NCBI GenBank assembly: GCA_030407315.1
Contig: JALQPE010002978.1
Location: forward strand, 1-29,538
Source of the DNA: Asparagopsis taxiformis
Taxonomy: Eukaryota; Rhodophyta; Florideophyceae; Bonnemaisoniales; Bonnemaisoniaceae
DNA: 29,538 nt
Direction: 5' to 3'
Positions 12,001-19,176 of the stretch are shown here, one piece after another. The notes beneath the pieces are model-generated. The model was not told the DNA's origin, made no database searches, and saw nothing but the letters and a program-made list of their open reading frames with translations. Position 1 is the stretch's first letter. Each line of letters opens with the position of its first letter. The translations under genes and the position numbers were made by a program.

Positions 12001-13094
12001 CTGAATTTCCCCAGATTCGACGTATATATGTTTCCATGTATAGTTGGTACCCCATCAGATTCGAATGACTTGGAGGCTACGTTATGGCGCCAGGCAAGAT
12101 CGAACAGTTCTGGAGTAGATATGTCTTCTCGGGCGTATTCACTTGGTGGAACGATTAGTACTGGTGCAGTTTGGCCAGCGGTGTTCTGTTCAATCTTGCT
12201 TCTTCGCAAAATGGCCTGAGATGCCATACGTGCTGCACTGCGGTCTACATTCACGGGGAAATACACCGTTTCCGAACGCAACCAGGCGTTGAAGAATAGC
12301 CATGGTCTAACTTTTCGGGTGATCGTAGAATAATGAGGTAGCCCTTTCTGAACGTGCTTTTCAGTTGAACCCTTCCTTGCGAAATCGAACAAAACGCGAT
12401 CTTCATTCAGATCTGCGGCAGTGCATTTCGTGGATCCGGTCAACTTCGCTACTGCATACAGAGTTGTCCATTGCGTCATATATTGGCGTGCCTTGAGCGG
12501 ATTCGAGGTATCCTCGATGAAAGGGGACGAGAGGAGAAGCTTCGATTGTGTCATTTCTTGTAGAAGAAGGTCTTCATCTTCAGCACACACATCATTAAAT
12601 TCTGGATGTGTATCATCTTCATCAATATGGCCAGGATAATGTTCGGAACCTCCTGTTCTATCAGTTTCGATGTCATGAGTAGGCCCCCTGGTCGCGTTCT
12701 CGCTGCATGGCACGGAAACGACTTCATCTTCAACAGTACTTAAAACTTGATGACCTTCCAAAGCAGGGGGAACGATATATTGGATACCATCGCTGTCTGC
12801 GAAGGCAATGCTACCTTCCTGCGGAAGTAGGCCTTCGGGAGACATCGAAGTAGGAACTACTTCGGAGGGGCTTTCCAGGGGTAATCGCAGACTAGGCTCG
12901 GATCCTGGTGCAGTAGCGAGTGAGTCAAGGGATGAGGCAACTCGATCGACTTGAAAGGGTCTCGAGTCATCTTGCCGAAGTGCAAAAGGATCAGATACGG
13001 TTCTGGACGTCGAACGTCTAGATCGGTTATGGGGATGCGGAACAGTGTTGTAACGAAGGCGCAGACCGGAACGGGGCTTCCTTGGTCTTCCCAT
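9072..13094 (-). CDS. Large DDE-transposase-like protein (1340 aa)
   Basis: A single uninterrupted frame with an ATG at 13094. The N-terminus carries an AT-hook-like GRPRKPR at residues 2-8, suggesting DNA binding, followed by a long acidic, low-complexity stretch. The central part resembles the catalytic region of large eukaryotic transposases of the TNP2/Plavaka/KDZ kind. An Asp pair sits in a YCDDFNEASGKSG context (D570/D571). About 80 residues on, D649 lies in FLDFVGFVSDYPACSH, and a tight Cys cluster (C673, C675, C678) follows as a likely zinc site. A possible third acidic residue is E1027 in LSFEATHQQMKR, after a long insertion. A basic cluster at about 950-970 (PPRKRSTVPSKKRK) could be a nuclear signal. 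The family assignment comes from motif shape, not a search. The protein could be a domesticated or unrelated nuclear protein. It lies between two foldback blocks and is co-oriented with the ParB/dioxygenase gene. Confidence 0.6.
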   Translation of the reverse strand: MGRPRKPRSGLRLRYNTVPHPHNRSRRSTSRTVSDPFALRQDDSRPFQVDRVASSLDSLATAPGSEPSLRLPLESPSEVVPTSMSPEGLLPQEGSIAFADSDGIQYIVPPALEGHQVLSTVEDEVVSVPCSENATRGPTHDIETDRTGGSEHYPGHIDEDDTHPEFNDVCAEDEDLLLQEMTQSKLLLSSPFIEDTSNPLKARQYMTQWTTLYAVAKLTGSTKCTAADLNEDRVLFDFARKGSTEKHVQKGLPHYSTITRKVRPWLFFNAWLRSETVYFPVNVDRSAARMASQAILRRSKIEQNTAGQTAPVLIVPPSEYAREDISTPELFDLAWRHNVASKSFESDGVPTIHGNIYTSNLGKFRERFVKGQNHSLSAEEMDGTPITAFGGGTVQVRVTTGQQANHLDPRAASCFQKKSISSNSDSFVAFTSSSWVNNSKASDQQQSVSPHSFGPGLVLRKKSFEQFARPGDHLTLLSPASGCNFTYTTGQPFIVGLIVSSPGPPSPFRKLMFFINSEGLYTNIGGSRAINIVILLSQGTNTLPCHPTSIRGVLDCGTTYYVYPFLLYCDDFNEASGKSGSAGGCYMIPMGLPLDCRRNSSAVRIIGVTGPGVSTNHILRHISRDIIQGCTTGFHDVDPEGNDCIIFLDFVGFVSDYPACSHVLDVMGHNADCPCHLCFFVRGGKHGKHSQFGYDTSLHSSSDSLFRTSERTQAVQSSQSTVSIMKYLGMRKVQSATETPMLLIEQLLDETRSKGLVPSGTPLGMDSVSIPVVPAIIDSYRSTFIGIDHLLQGLAKDALDNAFSCLPSDGSRRMAESFMVDALHVLGLTNQKRIYNFTSGETNTMGISDRFALLLVADHCFGLALSFQSGESSEGSGARSIRASEKQRELSLELVRLLSSIAAATYFLPRVDIDGIESVQSATGLSAAKRFRKLQQLSKDYAKRVDDLLVTVPPRKRSTVPSKKRKLKGDGSVVIDADQNEVEQKTTGFRARKLLDNKPNLHRLIEAFEHTVPLLNHARQVAELSFEATHQQMKRGLESSGGADRQLDAMMAALGNHWKGRLNLALNNFSNAPPTSVQRDISKRFLLRVLFGRDHCKSMEDIPASTLHDLRQDPLLEHLRKSSLPCFSSPFSYYFWSPVRSISTQQDFTCGHNSDTLHISGILCKGARLISMHPACSTPFSGTSREFFKCHEIASGCVVQACYSNLLNSKILQKTSSPSFWAVDTVFEPASGQEHVLPHLSTKDRSSGGINPLSYAIVHCVSKNNSDNSSFTVNRDSGSWFLPLTSGVRKVGLLHNCTPSLCKVDNRSGRGGITHGGPSFTEGGSFSFITRADGYPPRTA

Positions 13095-13425
13095 GAAGTG
13101 ACAACTGGGAATCTGAAGGTGTTCTAAGATGGAAATGGATTCAGAGACAGTGGATGGTTTCGATTAGGACGAAATCGTTTGGTCAACCATAAGTTGAGGG
13201 CAGTCTGGTACTGAGTAGTCACTCACATAATACCGTTACAAGAGTTTTTCATATTACGTAATACGATTCCGTAATACCTGAAGCGAACAGTAAAATTTCA
13301 ATGTCGAATAGGATTCCTTTAATAGTACTCTATTCGACATTCGCTGAACAGTGAGAAAGACATGTTGCGAGATGCTGAAATTTCGTAACTTTTGAGGTGC
13401 GAAAATTACTGGAAAAAAATTGAAC
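13095..13425. promoter_or_regulatory. Upstream region of the transposase-like gene
   Basis: An AT-rich spacer that should contain the minus-strand promoter. It holds a 12-bp inverted repeat (AATGTCGAATAG at 13300-13311 and its complement ending at 13341) and ATTACGTAAT-type short palindromes near 13255. No clear TATA box or transcription start could be fixed. Confidence 0.3.
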
Positions 13426-13640
13426 GTAATTTTTCGGGCTCCAAAAATTACTCGAGTAAAAACTGATCTAGTCTTTGTCGGGAGCTAGATCAGTTTTTAC
13501 TCGAGTAATTTTTGGAGCCCAAAAAATTACCAAATTTTATCATCCACGGAAAAGGCGCTGTGGAGGTGTTCTGGTCGTTGGTAGCAGTGCCAAGGCACAC
13601 CTGAGGAGTAGTATGAGAGGTCCCAAACCTTTGTTCTAGC
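13426..13640 (-). repeat. Left inverted repeat: foldback plus tail
   Basis: A palindrome at 13426-13544 (arms around CTCGAGTAAAAACTGATC, with a 13-base loop at 13472-13484) is followed by a 96-base tail ending GTTCTAGC at 13640. The reverse complement matches 18096-18288 and 18473-18620 almost base for base, including CAGGTGTGCCTTGGCACTGC in the tail. The outer arm here is shorter than in the 18157 copy and lacks the terminal GATGATAAAATTTG. Together with the right copies it brackets the ParB/dioxygenase gene as terminal inverted repeats would, with tails pointing inward. Confidence 0.88.
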
Positions 13641-13930
13641 CTACTTCTACTCTGCTTTAAAAGATGATAGAACTGTAACTGTAACTAAAAGCTAGACAAG
13701 TATCTACGAGAAGGGAGGTGTACATGGAGGAAGGGACAGGACAGGTATATTTCAATATCACGCTCTGTTTGTTCAGCTCAGGTTGGCTGGGAGAGTTGAT
13801 GTATAGAATGAAAAAAGAGACGGTTTATGAAGACATATCGTAGAGTTATGGAATAGTCAACTGGTTGCAGCAAGCAACAGAATCGTTGAAATACGAGAGA
13901 TCAACTAATGTCTACGGTAACTAACAGATT
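13641..13930. other. Spacer downstream of the ParB/dioxygenase gene
   Basis: About 290 bases between the inverted repeat and the stop codon at 13931. No gene or clear terminator motif is seen. Confidence 0.5.
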
Positions 13931-16900
13931 CTAGACTTCCATGTAATCCTCCCCAGAACTGCCAGCTGAAGAAGAGCTGGTATCACTCTCGACGTCGTGG
14001 GGTAACTCGTACATATCTGGCCTTGCGACCGGACGCGAGTCCTTCAACGGTGCATAGACTAGATCGTTGACTAAGACCGATGTTTCCCGAATTGCCATGG
14101 TGTGGGCCCTAATATGATGAGGATAAACCATCTTGTATTTCTTCCCAAGCTTGGTTTTCATCAGCTCGTGATCTTTCCATCCCGGGCCGCTGTGCTCGAG
14201 GTCCCCACGACATACTATAACAGAATACGGTGGGATCCATACCAATTCTGGCTTGAGAAGGGGAAATATGGCCGCTGCAGATCGATGGGGAGCGTTAAGG
14301 AATGCATGGCTTCGCGGCCGTACAATAAGCGGAGTGCCCATTGCACCAGTAGCGATGAATGAATAATCCGGAAATGGAATAGGAGTCCCGTTGAAGCGGT
14401 TTTCGTCTTCTAACGGAGGACCAGGGTAGACGAAGTCGAGATGTGGGACTTGGCGCTCGCAACGAGATCCAGTTAGAAGCAACCTGAGCCCTGTCTTCCC
14501 GAACTGGAGCTTCGGGCCTTTTTCAAATCCGTCCAGAGACGGAGTTGAATCCTCTAGATGCAACTTTTCTGCTATGATAGCAAAGAAAACATCCAAGGCC
14601 GCCTTGTCTCTCGCGAGAGTGGAAGTAGAATCCTTTTCCAGATCTTCCACTACAGCCTTGCATGGGGTCATGAACCTTTGTTCATCCGGGCCACCACGCG
14701 CATCCTGGTCGGAAGAACCCGAATTCAGAATGGGCCCCCAAGCACCATCCTGCCCATCTACGAACATGTTACAAAACGAGTCGAGGAGTTTGTGGATAGT
14801 AGAGCTGAGCTCGGATGGTTGTAGGATGCCGTCAAGGACGACATAACCAAGAGAGTCCAATCGGGCCCTGGCACGCTCGAAGTAAACCAATCTTGAAGAA
14901 CTTGTATCCCCTGCCACGGACTCTATATCCTGCTGAAACTCTTCCACCTCACCCTCCGTTACATGAAATCCCGAGCGGTGTTCCGGATGCAGCAAACTGG
15001 AAATGGAACGCACCATTGAAGCAGCCTCCTCTACAGAAGTATGACTGGTGAAAAATGATGGGGGCTCAGGTTGCTGATCCTCGTACCGATGTACTTTGAA
15101 ACCTTTGGATTGCAACCTCGTAGGAGTGATTTGATCCTCGTCTTCTTTTTCTTCTCCGGAGTCTTCATTGCCGTCCATGCTTCCTCCCTCATCATTACCT
15201 TGCTTGACTTGCTTTAAAGCAATTGCTGCTTTCTTCGTCTTCTTTGTTCCAGAGGCAGACCGAGGAGTAACCGAAGGAGTAGATGGGGAATCAAGTGACG
15301 CGATGTGCTCAGCAATAGCAGCAGATCTAGCCTTTGAACGAGTAAGACGGGAAGGGAAAGAGAGAGATTGGGGGGATGATATAGCTCGCCGCTTCGCGGG
15401 TGGAGCTCCTGGAGAAGAAGGAAATTTCCTCTTCGCCCCCGTCTGTTGAGGAGCGGGTTCAGAGGGCTGCTGAGGTTTTTCCACCGAATCAGTACTGGAA
15501 CTGGCCTTCGCATATGGGTTGAAGTCATCCCCTTCCCAGGCTTCCTGTTCCGTTACTCCCGCTGGCGGCTTCCAAGATGGTGGGTCACCATCTTTCCCAC
15601 CATCGTAACATTTCCTGGAACAAACGAAGACCATATCACGCTCCCCTGCAGCGAGGTACTTCCTTGGGATGAGATGATGCACTCGCGCATAGTCACATAG
15701 ATTGTGAACCGGATTAATTCCGCAAGCGGTGCATTTATGAACAGCGGCACTTCCAGGAAAAGCGCAGTAATCTCCCAAAGAGCATGGAAACGGGCGTGGA
15801 GTAGTACTGTCACGCGGTATGCGGCTGACTGTGATGTTAGATACAGTCTTACTTGCTCCCTTCGACGCTGAATCCGGAGCTTTCTGAACTTCTGTGCCAT
15901 CTTCCGCACCATCCGCACCAATTTCATTCCGTGAAGAGGGAGTGGAATGCGCGTCGGGTGGTTCAGAACGGTTCTCGTCCTCGGAGCCCAGTTGCTCGGG
16001 ATGTGGAGAATCTGCATCCTTTTCAGGTGCATCCTTTTCAGGTGCATCCTCCTCAGGTGCATCCTTGGAAATCTCCATGTCGTCATCCGACCCAGCGCTG
16101 GTTTCGGGTATCACCTGTTTTGATGCGGGAGTGGACGGTAGTTCCTCGACGGTCTCGTCGATAACGACGTCATCAGAAGAGATGGGGATTGGGAGAGGTT
16201 CCATGATAACGTCTTCGAATTGGGTTAAACGACGTTCATGTCTCGAAGCACCCGTAGTCTTCGTCGCTGGTTGAGCAGCACCAGTCGACTGCGAAGCTTG
16301 CATAATAGCTTGAGTGACTGGTTCGCCACCTTGGCGCTTGTCTTGAACCCCCTTGTTTTCTCCATTGCCGTCTTCTTCTTCATCCGGGCCGTGTGATTCG
16401 GATGAAACCTGGCGAGTGGACTGAATTCCAAAGCGGTCTCGAAGAACGGATCGAAAACTCTCCAGCCGTGCCTCCTGGTTTTCGGGTTTCCTCGGCACGG
16501 GCTCTTCCTCGTATTGAATCATACGTTTGTAGACGGATTTCCACGTTGGTATCATATCCGTTCCGTCTGATTCCAAGTCTTCGAGGTCAGCGATGTCTTC
16601 GGTCGACAGGTTACTGGCACGTGCCATCTCACGAATGACTTCGTAATATTGTTGAATGTAGGTCAAGTACGTCCGAAGGTCGAAAGACGGGACACGACCG
16701 AAGGTGGGAAGCAGTTGGACATTGCGGTAGTGAATGCACTTGACCATTAGCTCACTGGCACGATCCTCCGCCCTTGTAAAAGCAGTGTCCTTGAGAATTA
16801 AAAGACTGATTCCAACTTCGTTTTCCTTTCTTCCTGAGGAAGCCTTGTACGCAGCGTATGTGCGGGGTGAACGCCTCATGTTCAACGCCACATTCACTAT

Positions 16901-17542
16901 AGAAGATACCGTGCTCTTCTTCAGAATACCGCTGAAGTGGCGCTGGAAGAACCAGTTCGCAACCTGTGATGCAGGCATATCAGCGACAGTTCTTTCACCG
17001 GGTCGGGCATATTTAACATTGCAGTTATAAATGCTAATGATCGCGTGGATACGATCTCGAACTGTGGTCGGTAACACCGTGTGGACGAGTTCATTCAAAC
17101 GCTGACTGAGGTACAGCATGTCCTCCATTGTCATCTTTTCTCCGTCAGGTCTTTGAGCTTCTTGTACTGGGACATTGTCAACCACAGACGCCAAACGTTC
17201 CACCCCTTTTTCTTTGCATCGTAAAAGAGCACGGCGACGATGGAGTCCGTCCACGATGTAATAGCGGCTTCCACTGGATTGGTAGGGTAAGGAAACAACA
17301 GTGATACATCCCACCGCAGAGGTCTGGAAGCCTTCCATAACCATCTTGCGGAACAACAAGTCAACATGAGAGTCGTCAACTTCCCGGGATGTTTCATCGG
17401 GGACGTATATGTCCAGAATAGGCAACTTGATCATCTTGAAAACGTAATTCGACAACGAAGAAGCAACGGAGCGTGACATCGCAGGAATGACTAGTTGACG
17501 TGCGCTGGAAGAAGCTTCCCCTCGGCGGGGACGTAGGCTCAT
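13931..17542 (-). CDS. ParB-like / zinc-cluster / 2-oxoglutarate dioxygenase-like fusion (1203 aa)
   Basis: The frame is open from 17614 but the first ATG is at 17542 (MSLRPRRGE), which I take as the start. Residues ~40-200 look like a ParB/sulfiredoxin-fold nuclease domain: a strand LPILDIYVP, then YYIVDGLHRRRALL, with D98-G99-x-H101-R102-R103 matching the DGxHR box. A long acidic middle part contains DAPEKD repeats at about 16020-16070. A Cys/His cluster at C587-C645 is likely zinc-binding and PHD-like. Basic clusters near 700-720 (AKRRA) fit a nuclear signal. The C-terminal ~270 residues resemble PhyH-type Fe(II)/2-oxoglutarate oxygenases: LGYVVLDGILQ, then H1034-x-D1036 (VPHLDF) and distal H1117 (GDLEHSGPGW), the facial iron triad. 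The inference is a DNA-associated oxygenase acting on DNA or chromatin; its substrate cannot be read from the sequence. It lies inside inverted repeats and diverges from the methyltransferase-SET gene. Confidence 0.78.
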   Translation of the reverse strand: MSLRPRRGEASSSARQLVIPAMSRSVASSLSNYVFKMIKLPILDIYVPDETSREVDDSHVDLLFRKMVMEGFQTSAVGCITVVSLPYQSSGSRYYIVDGLHRRRALLRCKEKGVERLASVVDNVPVQEAQRPDGEKMTMEDMLYLSQRLNELVHTVLPTTVRDRIHAIISIYNCNVKYARPGERTVADMPASQVANWFFQRHFSGILKKSTVSSIVNVALNMRRSPRTYAAYKASSGRKENEVGISLLILKDTAFTRAEDRASELMVKCIHYRNVQLLPTFGRVPSFDLRTYLTYIQQYYEVIREMARASNLSTEDIADLEDLESDGTDMIPTWKSVYKRMIQYEEEPVPRKPENQEARLESFRSVLRDRFGIQSTRQVSSESHGPDEEEDGNGENKGVQDKRQGGEPVTQAIMQASQSTGAAQPATKTTGASRHERRLTQFEDVIMEPLPIPISSDDVVIDETVEELPSTPASKQVIPETSAGSDDDMEISKDAPEEDAPEKDAPEKDADSPHPEQLGSEDENRSEPPDAHSTPSSRNEIGADGAEDGTEVQKAPDSASKGASKTVSNITVSRIPRDSTTPRPFPCSLGDYCAFPGSAAVHKCTACGINPVHNLCDYARVHHLIPRKYLAAGERDMVFVCSRKCYDGGKDGDPPSWKPPAGVTEQEAWEGDDFNPYAKASSSTDSVEKPQQPSEPAPQQTGAKRKFPSSPGAPPAKRRAISSPQSLSFPSRLTRSKARSAAIAEHIASLDSPSTPSVTPRSASGTKKTKKAAIALKQVKQGNDEGGSMDGNEDSGEEKEDEDQITPTRLQSKGFKVHRYEDQQPEPPSFFTSHTSVEEAASMVRSISSLLHPEHRSGFHVTEGEVEEFQQDIESVAGDTSSSRLVYFERARARLDSLGYVVLDGILQPSELSSTIHKLLDSFCNMFVDGQDGAWGPILNSGSSDQDARGGPDEQRFMTPCKAVVEDLEKDSTSTLARDKAALDVFFAIIAEKLHLEDSTPSLDGFEKGPKLQFGKTGLRLLLTGSRCERQVPHLDFVYPGPPLEDENRFNGTPIPFPDYSFIATGAMGTPLIVRPRSHAFLNAPHRSAAAIFPLLKPELVWIPPYSVIVCRGDLEHSGPGWKDHELMKTKLGKKYKMVYPHHIRAHTMAIRETSVLVNDLVYAPLKDSRPVARPDMYELPHDVESDTSSSSAGSSGEDYMEV
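16022..16067 (-). repeat. 15-bp in-frame repeat coding DAPEKD
   Basis: Three 15-base units built on TTTTCAGGTGCATCC (plus-strand reading) encode the acidic tandem DAPEE/DAPEK/DAPEK in the linker of the ParB/dioxygenase protein. The repeat stays in frame, as expected for a flexible acidic linker that can change length without harm. Confidence 0.85.
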
Positions 17543-18095
17543 GGTTGGGATCGCAAGGAGGGTCGAATAGCTGACGATTGAAACGGTACCAGAGTAACGC
17601 GGTATGCCTTTCAAGTAGCAGGGGAGTACTAATCAGCTAGCCAGCGAGGGACAATGTATTAACAACAAATTTGTTCAACTGGAAGGACACCAAAACTGTG
17701 CGTAAAAATTCAGACCGCGCGAGCGGTTTCTATTGGCGCATGGTCCAACCTGAATCGAATAAACGGTCATAGCGCCAGTTCGAATAAAAATGTTAATTTC
17801 GGTAATTTTGCAATCTCGAAAAGTTACCGAACTACATACACCTTTCATGACTCGTATATTATCAATAAGAAAAGAAGAAATGGAAACTGACTCTATCTCA
17901 GCAAGTATTAATACAACGGAAGTAGTCCTGAACCATTCATGACTTGTTCCAGTTAGTCAATGTTCTTCAGACATGTGCCGGATGCAGCTACACGAACCGT
18001 TTATTGAGCCTCACACCCTTTTATTTCTCCTACCTACCTTTTCCGCGCAGTGCTGAAGTGTCAGTATCTTTTTGTTCTCGTTAGATATAACGGTT

Positions 18096-18288
18096 CTCAG
18101 GTGTGCCTTGGCACTGCTCCCTACGACCAGAACACCTCCACAGCGCCTTTTCCGTAGATGATAAAATTTGGTAATTTTTGGGCTCCAAAAATTACTCGAG
18201 TAAAAACTGATCTAGCTCCCGACAAAGACTAGATCAGTTTTTACTCGAGTAATTTTTGGAGCCCAAAAAATTACCAAATTTTATCATC
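18096..18288 (+). repeat. Right repeat copy 1: tail plus full foldback
   Basis: A tail at 18096-18156 starts CTCAGGTGTGCC. It is followed by the best-preserved foldback: left arm 18157-18215, 13-base loop 18216-18228, right arm 18229-18288, arms identical except for one extra base. The terminal sequence of both arms is GATGATAAAATTTGG or its complement. It is inverted relative to 13426-13640 and in the same orientation as 18473-18620. About 20 bases beyond it (TCCCAAATCGTCCGTTCG) are also shared with the second right copy. Confidence 0.9.
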
Positions 18289-18472
18289 TCCCAAATCGTC
18301 CGTTCGGACCACCATGGCAGCCTTTCTGCTCGCCACCAAACCCACTCCACCACTCTCTACGTCTTCATCTACCTATCTGAACCGACCTCAATACACCTCA
18401 CTCCGCGTCTTTGTGTGCCCGTCCGGCTATCATTTACTGTTATACCATTTTTTGAAAGCTGGGCCGAAGTGA

Positions 18473-18620
18473 GCTAGAACAAAGGTTGGGGACCTTCCAT
18501 ACCACTCCTCAGGTGTGCCTTGGCACTGCTACCAACGACCAGAACACCTCCACAGCGCCTTTCCGTGGATGATAAAATTTGGTAATTTTTGGAGCCCAAA
18601 AATTACCAAATTTTATCATC
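18473..18620 (+). repeat. Right repeat copy 2: long tail plus shortened foldback
   Basis: The tail begins GCTAGAACAAAGG at 18473 and matches the inverted left copy over its full length. The foldback is reduced to arms of 25 bases (18568-18592 and 18596-18620) around a 3-base loop. The inner part with the CTCGAG core is deleted, so this looks like an internal deletion derivative. It lies 412 bases after the equivalent point of copy 1, making a tandem pair at this end only. Confidence 0.9.
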
Positions 18621-18664
18621 TCCGAAATCGCCTGTTCGCGTTCGTTCGCTGCTGCCCGACCCAT

Positions 18665-18708
18665 TGCCACTTGTGGGAAATTGCGCGCGCAATTTACCAC
18701 AAGTGGCA
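18665..18708. repeat. 44-bp near-perfect palindrome
   Basis: TGCCACTTGTGGG and its complement enclose the centre TTGCGCGCGCAA. There is one mismatch in 22 base pairs and no loop. It abuts the next palindrome directly. Confidence 0.95.
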
Positions 18709-18743
18709 CGTCTCGAATTATAGCGCTATAATTCGAGACGTGC
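18706..18743. repeat. 38-bp perfect palindrome
   Basis: Centred between 18724 and 18725 (TATAGC/GCTATA), with arms starting GCACGTCTCGAATTA. It has no loop and no mismatch, and overlaps the end of the preceding palindrome by three bases. It could extrude as a cruciform. Confidence 0.95.
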
Positions 18744-19176
18744 GCCCCTTCACGCTCAATTCCATCGATCCGCTCCGGTATTAATATCATGAGAACCGTT
18801 CTAGAAGGGGTGTGGGATGTCTTCCACGAAAATTGTATTTTGCATAGACAGTGAATGAGGTGTGAACGGGTGGAAGCAGTGTATTAGCCAGCTTAGAGTC
18901 CTCCGCAGTAGACCCCGATTTCACTAATACGATACTTCCAACCGTTCAGTTCGGATTCTCATAGTTTCATGGACAACCCTTGTAATGTCAGGTGCTGACA
19001 TGCATGTCCTCGCGACCTCTCCATAGCACTTTACAGATTGTTCCGAGGAATGCACAAATTACGATTTCAAATTTGCGGTCCTTTTCTTACCAGCACCTCC
19101 GCTGCCACCGACGCATCGACCTCATTTCGGATTCTGCCTTCTTCTTTTCCTCTTCTATTGCTATATTCAAGGCGCG

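Larger units (their letters stand above)
17543..19176. promoter_or_regulatory. Divergent intergenic region between the two modification-type genes
   Basis: The ParB/dioxygenase gene leaves to the left and the methyltransferase-SET gene to the right, so this 1.6 kb must hold both promoters. It also holds two copies of the inverted repeat and two adjacent long palindromes, all listed separately. An inverted repeat GGTAATTTT/AAAAGTTACC lies at about 17799-17826. A TATA-like CTATATTC lies only some 15 bases before the ATG at 19177, so it is doubtful as a promoter element. No gene is seen inside. Confidence 0.45.

Noticed and set aside
17543..17614. Extended N-terminus of the ParB/dioxygenase protein
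   Set aside because: The extension begins at a TTG codon; the first ATG is at 17542, and TTG starts are not expected in a eukaryotic nuclear gene.
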